From positions 62,001-126,000 of the forward strand of contig JAQSEB010000104.1 in the NCBI GenBank assembly GCA_030063045.1: 64,000 nt of DNA, in the 5' to 3' direction. This document shows, one piece after another, positions 12,589 through 23,322 of the stretch. The DNA comes from Pratylenchus scribneri. Lineage: Eukaryota; Nematoda; Chromadorea; Rhabditida; Pratylenchidae. The translations under genes were made by a program, and so were the position numbers. The notes beneath the pieces are model-generated. The model worked only from the letters and a program-made list of their open reading frames with translations. It was not told the origin of the DNA and did no database searches. Positions within the stretch are counted from its first letter, which is position 1; the number at the start of each line of letters is the position of its first letter.

Positions 12589-14695
12589 ATGTTGCTCAAA
12601 CAACGTTATTCGGTAATTTAAAATAATACTTAATAATTAATAATCACTTCAAAAATTAGTGTGCCCAACCCAAAAACCATCCTGAACAATTGGATCTGTG
12701 TGCTAAATTGGCGACCGAAATTGAGCGGGCTAGGACGGACCGAATTATTATTTTCTTTTTGCTCACTTTATTCCTCCTCATCCAATCATGTTTTTCCGTT
12801 GCCGAATATTCCGGTTTATTTTTTCAAATTATTTATTCATACAAATTCTTTAAATTTAGGTTATCAAAAGCCACCAATGTTTGGTGATTTTGAGGCACAA
12901 AGGCATTGGATGGAATTGACCGTAAATTTGCCCGCATTTCAATGGTTTTGAAAACAAATTCCATTGGAATTTGCATTTTTAAATTTTATAAAGTTTCCAG
13001 GTACACTCATGAATTGGAATATTGGGGATTGGATTGTAGGTTTTAAATAAAATTAAATTAATTATAATTTTTTAGACCCACCATTGACCGCCTATCATTC
13101 TTGGATACTTGGAAAAATGTAATGTTTTTTTTATTATCCATAAAAATTCAATTTAAATTTAAAGTTCGCAACAAATCAATGCCAGTTGGGTGGAATTGTA
13201 CAAATCAAGGGGCCTCGAATCACCCGCCCATAAATTATTCATGCGTTTGAGTGTGGCAGCCACAATGATGGCTTTCTATGCACCGGCAATTATTTTACTA
13301 TTTTTGAATGGAAGGAAAAGGGATCAATCACAATTTGAGGTATTTTAAAATTAATTTTACTGATTAATAAATTAATTTAGTTTTACACCACATTGGCCCA
13401 ATCCCTTCTCTATCCGGGCCTACTTTTCATTGATTGTGCCCATTTCCAATACAATCATTGCTCTCTTGGCTTTTTCCTCTGGTCGATTTTTGCATTTGAC
13501 CAACAAAAATTTGCACTTGGTTCTGCATTATTTGTTTGCGCATTAAATCATAAACAAATGGAGGTTTAATTTATTTTAATTATTTTTGGAAATGTATTCA
13601 CCCTTTTTCAGCTTTATCATTCTTTGCCAATTTTTGTATTTTTATTTGCTCGTTCCATCCAAAAATGCCCCACCTTTTTCCAAACAATTTTAAAGAGGTT
13701 CAATTATTTTTATTAATTTTTTTAAAATTAATTTTTAGCTTATTAAATTTGTCCAAATTGGCTTTCATCGTTTTGGCCACATTTTTCATCATTTGGCTTC
13801 CATTCCTTGTGCCGGATCCGTCCGCTTCAATTCAAGTCATTCGGCGACTTTTCCCCGTCAATCGAGGCCTTTTTGAGGATAAAGTTGCCAATTTTTGGTG
13901 CACTGCTTCAATTTTGGTTAAATTCAAACAAATTTACGAAACGGTCACCCTTCTCAAAGCCAGGTAAAAACAAATCAATTTTAAATAAATTATTTAATTT
14001 TTTTAGTGCCCTCCTTGTGCTTTTCTTCTCCATTCCATCACTTTTTTGCTTATTTTTGCGTCCAAATCAACTCAATTTCCGCTGTTCGCTGGTCATTTGT
14101 GCCCTCAGTTTTTTCCTCTTCTCATTCCAAGTCCATGAAAAATCAATTCTTTTGGTTGCAATGTAAAATATTAAATTTTAATCCAATTTTTAATATTTAA
14201 ATTTCAGCCCAGCCCTTTTATTGTTGAATCAACAAAAATTGAGGCGGCCAACTTCCCTGTTCCTTTCAATTTCATGCTTCAGCCTTTTCCCACTTTGTCT
14301 GAAGGATAATGTGCCCGAAATGTTGCCAATGTTCACATTTTATAATTTATTCAATATTTGGATTGGCCAACAAAATCAGCCGCACGAAAATGAGTCCAAA
14401 ATGGAAGGCAGGGAAATTAAGGTTAATAAATTTCCAATCAATGCCAAAAATATTCCATTTTTAGTTCTTCCATTGGCTTGAATTAATTTTATCAATTTTT
14501 GCCAATGCAATTTGCCTTATTCAACTTTTCTTCAACCCACCAACTCGATATCCACATTTATTCCCATTGCTCAATGCAATATTCAGCTTTATTTGCTTTT
14601 TTACCTTTTATTTTTGGCTAAACTTCGAAATGTTCAAAGCAAATTGGAATGTTTGGAAGCAACAACAACGAATGAGATGGAAGAAGAATAAATAA
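12589..14695 (+). CDS. alg6: ALG6, dolichyl-P-Glc:Man9GlcNAc2-PP-Dol alpha-1,3-glucosyltransferase
   Basis: An ER multi-spanning glycosyltransferase of the ALG6/ALG8 (GT57) family, which adds the first glucose to the lipid-linked oligosaccharide used for N-glycosylation. Hallmarks after splicing are [13 protein letters not shown] on the first lumenal loop, [36 protein letters not shown] and [22 protein letters not shown]. The TAYHS and RGxES signatures fit ALG6 better than ALG8. Many hydrophobic helices follow. The protein ends KKNK, a C-terminal di-lysine (KKxx) ER-retrieval signal. The ATG follows an acceptor-like TTTTTTAAATAG by one base, consistent with trans-splicing, and the gene is 191 bp behind the SMAP-domain gene, as in a nematode operon. 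Confidence 0.95.
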
Positions 14696-14876
14696 TTTTG
14701 AAGAGCTTATTTACTTCTTTATTTACCAAAATGTGATGTCAAATGTTTTAAATAAATTATTCCACATTTCTTTTAAATAAATTGTTTCCTATTAATTAAT
14801 TATGTCTCGAATAATCCTTAATAAGAAATAGCCGATCAAATTTGGGAATAAGAATGCTCACTCTAGGCTATAATTA

Positions 14877-15040
14877 TTCATAAACCGGGCGGATTTGCTG
14901 TTCTCAAACAACAATTTTGAACGAATCATTCAACGAGCATTTAATGGCAATGGGGGCAGAAAATATGAGAGGGTGAAAATTTACAAATAAGCCATTTTCC
15001 AAAACAATAATTTTATTCACATATTAATCGAAAAAAATGA
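14877..15040 (+). pseudogene. duplicated fragment of the last exon and 3' UTR of the gene at 27744-30800
   Basis: This stretch matches 30708-30900 almost base for base in blocks: CATAAACCGGGCGGATTTGC..., CTCAAACAACAATTT and GAGCATTTAATGGCAA, followed by a shared 3' UTR-like segment TAAGCCATTTT. The reading frame HKPGGFAILKQQF is broken by a short deletion and a frameshift. It has no start codon or other exons, so it is a non-functional copy. It lies between ALG6 and the small acidic gene. Confidence 0.8.
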
Positions 15041-15181
15041 ATATACAAACAATGATGAATGAATGTGGGTTAGAGTGGGCAAAAAATGAACAAATGAATT
15101 GGTACAAAATGTGTGTGATATATCATCAATCATCATTCAATTGTTGTTTTGAGACATCGGCACTGCAATCTTTTGGCAGGT

Positions 15182-15793
15182 TCAATCTGTTTGAATGTCG
15201 TCCTCATCATTTTCATTGGCTGTGGAAGTTGAGAGCATATCTGAAATTGGATGAATGAATGTTTTTTTGTTTAAAAAAATGAAAATTGACCTGATGGTGG
15301 CGGCATCCACCGACTCCTGTCCGTTTTCTGGTCATCGTCAGTAGACTGAAAATGGAAAATTGTGTTTAGAAGATTAAATTCGATTCCAAATTGACTTACA
15401 TCCGAATCCTCGTCACCTTCACTTGAGTTGTCAGCCTCTTCACCCGAATCCTCCTCACTCGAATTGCCAGAATCGTCGTCGCTGCTGCTGATACTCGATG
15501 ACTTCTGACTGCAATCATGGGCCGTGAATAGTTGATGCTCCAGTTCGTCCGCGCCTCGGTCCATAATCGTAACGACCTAAAATTGATGAAATGTAGATTT
15601 TTGATTATAAATTTGGATTAGAACTCACGTGTATTGGATATGGTGGTGGTGGGGGGCCGTATTCTTGTGGCAATGTAGCAAGGCAAGTAGTTAGGCGTTC
15701 AACTGCTCCCGTGAGACGATCAAGACGTTCGGCAAGAATTCCAACTGCAGCAGACAAGGCCCCATCGATTTGAGTGTTGTTGTTTTGGTTCAT
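15182..15793 (-). CDS. small acidic Ser/Asp/Glu-rich protein, function unknown
   Basis: Four exons encode about 155 residues that I do not recognise. Residues 1-45 form a possible amphipathic helix (AAVGILAERLDRLTGAVERL), followed by GPPPPPYP, then a long acidic Ser-rich tract (SSSISSSDDDSGNSSEEDSGEE) and a tail ending NENDEDDIQTD. No signal peptide, zinc ligands or catalytic motif is visible. Introns of 47-53 nt have good GT-AG ends and keep frame. The promoter carries a TATA box (minus strand, 15866-15873), two ATCGAT sites and two TACTGT sites, and the leader includes AACTCATTTCC, all shared with the PP1 and tandem Ulp genes. It could be a chromatin-associated or chaperone-like acidic protein, but that is a guess. 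Confidence 0.7.
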
Positions 15794-15865
15794 TGTGTGA
15801 AGATGTGGCGATTGGGAAGGGCGGAAATGAGTTAAGTGCTTTGGATTTTGGTAGAAAATAAATTG

Positions 15866-15955
15866 CTTTTATACTTATATTTTTAGCGTCGATTATCGAT
15901 TGTCAAACAGTAATCCGCATCGATTGATTTACCAAACTAATGTAAAGTACTGTTT
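15866..15955 (-). promoter_or_regulatory. TATA/ATCGAT/ACTGT promoter of the small acidic gene
   Basis: Reading the minus strand towards the gene there is TACTGT... (15949-15955), ATCGAT (15919-15924), TTACTGTTTG (about 15905-15914), ATCGAT (15895-15900), then TATAAAAG (15866-15873) about 75 bp before the ATG. The order and spacing resemble the promoter at 5110-5213. Confidence 0.6.
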
Positions 15956-16104
15956 TTCGGCTGGTTTCTAATTTGCTTTTATCTAAATTTTTAATGGTGA
16001 TAATGGTTTTTCATTTGGCTTTGGCCAAGGAATATGCAACTTTGCGAATATTGATTTGTTTTGCTATGAGAAATTTAGTAGAGTTAATTGTTGACTCCTT
16101 CATG

Positions 16105-16177
16105 AACCATGTAGCGCAGTCGGTAAAGTTATTGTTTTTTGGAAATACCTTGAAAGTTCGATTCCCAGCGAGGGAAG
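16105..16177 (+). other. tRNA-like element with intact pol III A and B boxes (degenerate tRNA or SINE head)
   Basis: TAGCGCAGTCGG at 16112-16123 matches the tRNA A-box consensus (TRGYNNARNNGG), and GTTCGATTC at 16156-16164 matches the B box (GWTCRANNC). The spacing is tRNA-like. The flanks do not form a proper T stem or acceptor stem by eye, so I do not call a functional tRNA. It lies in the gap upstream of the small acidic gene. Confidence 0.5.
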
Positions 16178-16439
16178 GTCATTTTTTCCAGCTTTAATTT
16201 TACTTTTTATTTTTCAAAAATTAATTTTCTTAACCCAGAAGGGCCGAATATGGCATAACAGTCAGATTTCCTTAGTTCAAGATCAAATAAATTATAGGAT
16301 AAATTTATCGAAAATAAATTTGTATTACTAAATATTAAGTGACGAGAGAAATATGGCCAATTTAACAAATAAATAAAAAGGGGGAATAATATCACAAATA
16401 AAAAGGAAATGTTGGGTGTAATATTCCAATTAAATCAAA

Positions 16440-19400
16440 TTAATCCGTTCTATTCCCATTCGTGGATGCTTTTAATCGTTCTATTCTTTTGATGAACATC
16501 GGTTTTCTTCGTAATTTTTTATAAATTATTTTGACCAATCCTCGAAGCCGTTCCGACAATTCTTCGATTTCTTCGCCGCATTGGCCAACCAATTCCAGTA
16601 ATTCCATTCCCAAATTGCACATTTTTTCTAAATAAATTAATTAAAAAAGTAAATTTAATAATTTTACCTGAATATTTTTCTGCAATAAAATCCGTTTCAA
16701 TTCCTTCGACAATTAATTCTGTCATTTTTGTACAAATTTCTTTCAATATTTCGGCATTCCCATCGGGATTCCTCGCCAATTTTCCATCTTCATTTCCTCC
16801 ATTCATTGTGGCCTTTATTAATTCCTCAGCCGGCATTTCACCGTCCACAAAATTATTTTGGTTTTTTGGAATTTCCTCAAATCCTCCTTTGTTGGATTGA
16901 ATTGCAAAAATGAATTGGAGGCAATGAATGAGAAGATTTAGTCGGTCATTTTGTTGATTAATTGATTGAGGAGGTAATTGGAAACTAAAATTATAATTTA
17001 ATTTTAAATTAATTAAAATATAAAAAACCAAATAATTTTTTGGAGAAACCGTTGAAAATATTTCATCGGTTGTTCAAATCCGCCATATTCTCCTTGGATG
17101 GCACAAATTGATGATAAAATTGCAAGGAAATATTTGCCAATTTGCACTAATTTTTGACTAAAATCATTCATTACGGTCGAAGGCAATTCATCAAATTCAT
17201 CGGTGGCAAATTCAATGAATGAATCAAACTAAATAAAAATAATTAATTTTATTTAAAAATTAGCCCAAAAATACATGTAAAAATGCGAATGCGGCCAATG
17301 CAATTTGGGCAGATTGAATGGACAATTCAATTCGATCGAATGGATTTGACAGCGAAGGAATGCTAAAAATATTAAATAAATTATTAATTTGTGTTCAAAA
17401 CCAAACCTAATGAATAAATTGGCCAAACATCCTTGAAGGAATGCGGCCCTTGAAGTGGAATACCGAATTGTCCGGACAATGTGAAGAGTGAATGATTGGA
17501 CCCTCCGGATCACATATTTTTGGAGTAAATCCCAATTGGATAATTCGGCACGGCAGGCAACCAAAAATGCCAAACATTGGTCCGGGTCGGTGCGCAAATC
17601 CACTCGATCCAATGCAGAAATGATCAATTGGATTGCTTCGGAAATTTGGGTGGAAGGTGCGCTCAATTCAATGGAATTATGGAGAAATTGGCAAATTGAG
17701 AGAATCTAAAATGGAATTGAATTGGAATGAAATATTAAATGGGGAATATTAAAATGGCGAAAATAATATAATGGTTTAATTATAACGGTTCAATGTTTTG
17801 CCCAAGCGTCGAGGCAGTCATTAATTTTTTTTGGGTAAAGCAAAAGTGGGTTAGTCGGTTAAACGACCCAGTTTATCCTTCCTTGGGTCGACGGTTCGAT
17901 ACCCGATGACGGCAAATATTTTTTTTTATTTTGAACTGGCTTAGATTTATCAATTTTAAATTAGTTTTGAACCAAAAATTATAAAATGATTTAAACGCTT
18001 TAAACACCTAAACCTATTTAAACCGTGACACATATACCATTTAATACGTCTCGACGAGCTCTATCAATCGGTTATAATAAGGTTTGGGAGTGTAGGATAA
18101 ATCATTGAACCATTAAGTTTTCCGCCAAATTTAAATATTACCCAATATTAAAAAATAAACCTGATATGCAATATTCACATCGGTGAATGCACCGAATTGA
18201 TGTTTTTGGCAAATTGACTCCAAAATGTGTTGGGCGGCTTGGACACGAATTTGGCAAGGGGCGGACCGGAAATTGTCGAAGAATTTGGCGAATATTTCCA
18301 TTGAAAGGATGGAATGAATTTCACGCGATTTTTGGAATATTTTTGTGAGAATTGAAAGTAATTGGCCAATGTGATGTTCACACTTTAAATTTAAAATAAT
18401 TATAATTAATTTTAATATTAATTAATTAAAATTACATTTGAATGTTGCTGTAATTTTCGTTGAATATTTTCCATCATTATTTGCACTTCATTCGCCGTAA
18501 AATGTTGGCACACGAATTGGCACCAATATTCGCAACAGGCCAAATATTCTTTCAATGAGCCCAATCGAAGAATGCATTTCCAGGAGGATCGCAAAATTGG
18601 CTTCAACGATTGGCGGGGAATTTCCGCCTCCAGCAAATTTCGGCCCAATGCGCAAAGTTCTTCGCCGGTGACCAATTCCGACGAGGAAGTTACCTTTAAA
18701 ATTGGAATAAATTTATTCAATTTTGGGTAAATTAAACAAACAATTCGGCAGGCCTCCAATGAATGTTCGCCCAAATACAATCGAGGAAGGGAATTTAGCA
18801 TTGGCACCAAAACTATGGGTCTTTTGTCCATCCTTCGGCAATATTCCCACAATGGATGCAAATCCTCATAATTCACTGCCCCAAATGAAACACATTGAAT
18901 TATCCACTCCATTGCCGGCCAAAGGAATGAAATCTTTAATAATAATAAATTAAAATTATTTTATTTAATTTTAACCGGTTGTTGGGTGAATGTTTGGAGC
19001 CAATCATTTAAACATTTCCAATGCGGTGCCCGGTCGGTTGGTTGGACCCTCATTCCAACTTTGCATAAATATGACCGCAAATAGGAGGAAATCAGCGGAT
19101 GTTGGATTTGTTGGGCCCCTCGACAAAGCTCCAGCAAATTTTCTTGGCCAGAACCGGGCCAAGGGTCCATGAACCGCTGACATGGCAAAATTGCGGCCAA
19201 CACTAAATAAATTGAAATTGGAATTTATTTTTGGGTTTAAAATGAAATTCAAACTGTAAATTCGTGGTCCAATCTGCCGAACGGTTTGATTGATTTTGCC
19301 AAACCAATTCCGGGCTTTCAACCTTGTTTCACCCAAAATATCATTTATTGTCCATTGAGTGGGTAATTGGCCCAAATTGGACATTCTTCTCTCCTCTCCC

Positions 19401-20423
19401 GCAAATTTCATTAATCTTTGCCAAACAAGCCAACCGAATAAATCCAATAAATCGGTGCAATGAACAAATTGGGCCGGGTAAAATTGGGCCGAACAAATTG
19501 TTCCACAAAGTTGGCCGAGTAATTCGGCAATCAACTAAATTAATTTAATTAATGAATTAATTCTTTATTTACTTTGATGCAATCCAATCTTTTCTCTTCC
19601 CGCCATTTTAGCATTAATTGTTTCCTCAATTCCACCATTTTTCGGCACCATTCATTTTGAGTTAATTCATAAAATTTTGTCATCATTATTTGTTGTTCAT
19701 TCATCGATGATTTTAATTTGCCATTGTTTGACAACCTATTCTCAATTTAATTCAATTAATTTTTAATTTAATTTATTTTAACCTTTTATTCGTCGTTGTT
19801 TTAATTGCTGCATTAATTTTTTGAGTCTGCTGCGATTTTTTATTCCCACCGGACATTGGAATAATTTTACCCCCATAATTTTCATTTGAATCAAAATTTG
19901 TCAAAAAACTGCTTTCAATTGTTAATTTATCGGCGGTGTTGAACTAAAATAAATATTAAATTTGAATTAAAAATTGTAATAAACTTGTTGTAAAATTTGT
20001 CTCCGAATTTCTTTCCATGGCTTAAATCCAATCAATTCTTTCTCCGTTGGATCCAAATTTGTGATTGGCCATTCAATTTCTTCATCATTTTCGGATTTGG
20101 CCAATGTATTGTCCAATGGACCAATTCCATCATTTTTTATTGAATTTAATTGACATTCCTTTAAATTGAAATTAATATTTTTTGTAAAATTGTTTCTAAA
20201 TAACCTTCGATTTGTTGAGGCTGCCAATTTTTTGAGTTCCAGAGGCGCCGAGTGGGTCAAAAAAGTGATCTTCCGTTGCCTCTTTCTCATCCGAATTTTC
20301 ACCAATTTCTTTGTTGGTTTCAAATTCATTTTTGAAAAAATCATTTGTAATTGTTTGAAGCAAAGGATGGGCCAAAACGGGTTGTGGATGCATAAGAAAA
20401 TTTAATTCCGAAAATTTGGCCAT
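16440..20423 (-). CDS. vps35l: VPS35L (retriever complex subunit)
   Basis: A large multi-exon gene for VPS35L (formerly C16orf62), the scaffold of the retriever complex that recycles cargo from endosomes with COMMD/CCDC22/CCDC93 and WASH. The N-terminal low-complexity part has DHFFDPLGASG. Downstream segments align in order with the human protein as I know it: AQFYPAQFVHCTDLLDLFGWLVWQRLM, SYLRSYLCKVGMRV, AMEWIIQCVSFGAVN, SSWKCILRLGSLKEYLACCEYWCQFVCQHFTANEV, a RTDPDQCLAFLVACRAELSN block, and RAAFLQGCLANLFIRF. The start ATG is at 20423; the reading frame upstream of it has only a TTG. One intron (about 17707-18160) is unusually long at roughly 450 nt and contains a tRNA-like element. dUTPase follows upstream on the same strand. 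Confidence 0.9.
17840..17910 (+). other. tRNA-like element inside a VPS35L intron
   Basis: An A-box-like TGGGTTAGTCGG (17847-17858) and a B-box GGTTCGATACC (17893-17903) lie about 35 bp apart, followed by a T-rich tract (TTTTTTTT near 17920). A GGGTCG/CGACCC pairing is present around the middle. Cloverleaf pairing is incomplete by eye. A tRNA-derived SINE antisense to VPS35L fits best. Confidence 0.45.
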
Positions 20424-20666
20424 TTTTATACATATTTTTGCATTCAATTTGTCAATCTTATAATAAATTAATTGGAAAATGTTTGTGATTTAGTATAATT
20501 TTAAATAAATAATGTTAAATAACATTTTTAACATATTTTATCAGTTTTTTTTATCAATTTATTAAAGCAAAATAAATTAAAATAAAGCAAAATAAATTAT
20601 TAAAATAATGATCATCAATTAAATAATAACATAAATTGGATTAAGCTTCAAATCAATGGAATTCAA

Positions 20667-21222
20667 TCATTCTTGTGTTTCTTTGTCCTCCTTCTCATTC
20701 AATCCAGTTGAGCCAAAACCGCCAACGCCTCGTTCAGTTTGGTCCAAATTGGTCACGTTCACGAGCTTTGGCCGAGTAAAACGCTCGCAAATCAATTGGG
20801 CAATTCGGTCGCCGCGATTTACCTAAAGTGAAATATTTTAGCTAGCAAAATTATTTATTTTTGAATACCTTGAAATCCTCCTCTCCAAAATTGAACAGCA
20901 AAATTTTGACTTCGCCTCGATAGTCCTCGTCAATCACACCCGCGCCAACATCGATGAATTGTTTGACGGCAAGACCAGAACGCGGGGCCAATCGACCATA
21001 ATATCCTTTTGGCAGTGCAATTTGAAGGCCGGTCGAAACCAATCGTTTTCCTAAAAATTATTCCAATTAATAATAAAAGAATTTAAAACACTGACCCTTT
21101 GCTGGAATCACGCAATCCTCCGCACTGCATAAATCGGCGCCAGCTGCTCCACTCGACCCGAATATGGGGAATTTTGCATGTTCATTGAGGAGCACAAATT
21201 GAAGTACATCACCGCTCTCCAT
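20667..21222 (-). CDS. dut: dUTP diphosphatase (dUTPase)
   Basis: A trimeric dUTPase of about 150 residues in three exons, which hydrolyses dUTP to dUMP and so keeps uracil out of DNA. All five family motifs are visible: [10 protein letters not shown] (motif 1), PRSGLAVK (motif 2), [13 protein letters not shown] with the catalytic Asp (motif 3), [12 protein letters not shown] (motif 4), and the Gly-rich C-terminal [11 protein letters not shown] (motif 5) that closes over the substrate. The protein starts [19 protein letters not shown] without a mitochondrial presequence, so a nuclear/cytosolic form is expected. The 60-nt introns splice in frame. It is a single-domain enzyme, unlike the three-domain fused dUTPase of C. 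elegans. Confidence 0.96.
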
Positions 21223-22181
21223 TTTCTTTGAATAATTAAAATTGTGCTAAATAAAAAACTAATTTAATCATAAAATTATTAATTAATTCTTTGATTATAA
21301 TTTGGAATTTGAAAAGCAGGGAGGGAATGAGGAAAATGTTGAAGAAATGGAAACGGAAGTGTGAAAAATGAAAGAAAAACATGATTTTTTTGCCTTGGTT
21401 TAATTGTCATTTAAATAAACAAAATGCCAACAAAATTGCGAATTCCTCCATATTTAAATTTTCTTTCTCTTTAACATATTGTTTGGAATTAGCCTTTTCG
21501 GCGGCGGCGGTTTTGAAATAATAATATTCCGTCTCTGTAATTCGTGTGTTTGTGACTCGTTTATGCATCCAAATATTCAAAAATAAATATGGCGCGCTCA
21601 CGCATTGTAAAAGAAAGATCTAGCGTGTTTCTCCTAGAAAAAGTGGGTGGTTTAAGACATTTTTTCCAAACCGGTTTTCGACTTTTACAGGGATTAAACC
21701 TAAAACGAATGATGTTTTCGGATTTAGCATGTTGGAAACCTCTTAAAACCAATTCTAAACATCATAAAATGAATGTTAAACCAGCAAAAAATGATTTGAT
21801 TGAAATGTCCTTTAGGCGAAATGCGAAAGGTGTAAACATGCATCTGTGAAAATTCATTATTGATATCCATCCCACGTTTAGCTTTGTCATAAAATCATTG
21901 CAATTGATTGAAGCATTTTTACTCAATTTAAATAAAATGAAAATAAGTGCCAAAAGCGGAAATTAAAGACAATTTTGTTCGAAATATTTTTTGAAAAGGG
22001 GGAGGTTTTTGAAATATTTGAATGAAGACACTAGGAAGGGGATTTGGCAGAATTAATCTAAGATATTTGTGTCTAATATTGACTTTAGATGGGGCATGAA
22101 TTTGTGGGGAAAAGGGGGAATATTTGATCAGAGGCTTTTTTCCATTTGTTTTCAACATTTTCCAGCAGATTCTTGAATTCT
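21223..22181. other. intergenic with one copy of a dispersed repeat
   Basis: No gene is supported. The segment 21655-21705 (CATTTTTTCCAAACCGGTTTTCG then GGGATTAAACCT) is related to sequences near 31213, 38403 and 43703. The plus-strand reading frame over 21589-21849 lies across this repeat and has no recognisable domain. Confidence 0.55.
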
Positions 22182-23322
22182 TCAGAATATTTGAATTCCG
22201 GTAATTTCGACGTCCCCTCCAATTTGTAGTCCGTGAATGTCGTGTGGTTCCATTCGATGGGCATACGAACAGAAACGATCATCGTTGATGAAAATCTGTT
22301 GGAAATAGATGGATTTATTTGAATGGCCATTTTTATTTCCCCTCAATTTTGAATGTACCTGGAAGGCATATTCCTCGTTTATGATTTTCAAATCGAAGCC
22401 AATTCCCTTTTCCAACGGATTCTTGCCTTCACGTTCCTCATTTCCCCATTCATTTGCGATCAATGAATTTCGTACAATTGCCTTTTCATCAAAACGAGGA
22501 TTGAAATGCAAAGCAATGTCCCCATTCTTTTTCAGCTACAAAAATAAATGTGGAATTAATAATTATTATTCGGCCCAATTATACCAAATTGATATGGAAA
22601 CGTTTTCCTTTCTTCTCGGGTGTTCCAAAAATCAGCATTGTTTTGCCTGGATTGAATCCATCTCCGGTGATTCCACTCTCATATGGGACTGGATAATATT
22701 TTCCGCCCCAATGAATGTGCGTAATCAGCACATCGCCATCAATCGAGAAATGGCTGATCGAGCTGAGCGGCACACGGTGCTCATATTCCTTGATTTCCTT
22801 TTGGTCGGCAAAAATTGTGAATTTGCTGTCATGGGCACGAATCTTGGAGGGAATTGGGAATAAGAATTCGGTTTTGGATGAATTTGACCCACTCGAATGT
22901 CAATATCGTCGCCCTTTTTGTACGGATTACTTTTGCGCTCCTCTTTTCCCCATTCCCCTTTGCTGTACGTGTTGAACACCATCTGAATTAAATGCAATTT
23001 CACAATAAATTTAGGCCGAATTCTTCACCTTTCCTTCATCGAAACGAACGGAAATATGAATGGGAACATCATTGCCGCTGAAATCGGCACTGGCATGGTG
23101 GAGATTGATGGTAAAACTGAACGGAATTTGTCATTTAAATTCATAAAATCATCTCAATTCGCTCACCGAACAGAATCCTCGGCGGTTTTTCCCTTCACGA
23201 TCAAAGTTTGGCCAGGCTCAAATGGCTCCGTCAATTTGGATCGGTATGGGACAGGCTAAATAGCCAAAAAAGTTTCATCCCAAATTTATTGTAAATCTCA
23301 CATATTGGGTCTCAACGGCCAT
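22182..23322 (-). CDS. tandem-repeat galectin
   Basis: About 275 residues with two galectin carbohydrate-recognition domains, as in C. elegans LEC-1. The first (MAVETQYPVPYRSKL, FEPGQTLIVKGK, FTINLHHAS, DVPIHISVRFDEG, MVFNTYSKGEWGKEERKSNPYKKG) holds the galactose-binding W-G-x-E-R signature, and ISVRF stands where H-F-N-P-R-F is usual. The second (FNPGKTMLIFGTP, DIALHFNPRFDEKAIVRNS, ANEWGNEEREGKNPLEKG) has the full LHFNPRF and WGxEER set. The second site therefore looks like a canonical beta-galactoside binder, while the first lacks the H-N-R triplet in its usual form. No signal peptide is seen, which is normal because galectins are exported unconventionally. Four short introns; the stop is at 22182. 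Confidence 0.95.

Noticed and set aside
21589..21849. Plus-strand 86-codon open frame
   Set aside because: It overlaps a dispersed repeat and has no splice or domain support.
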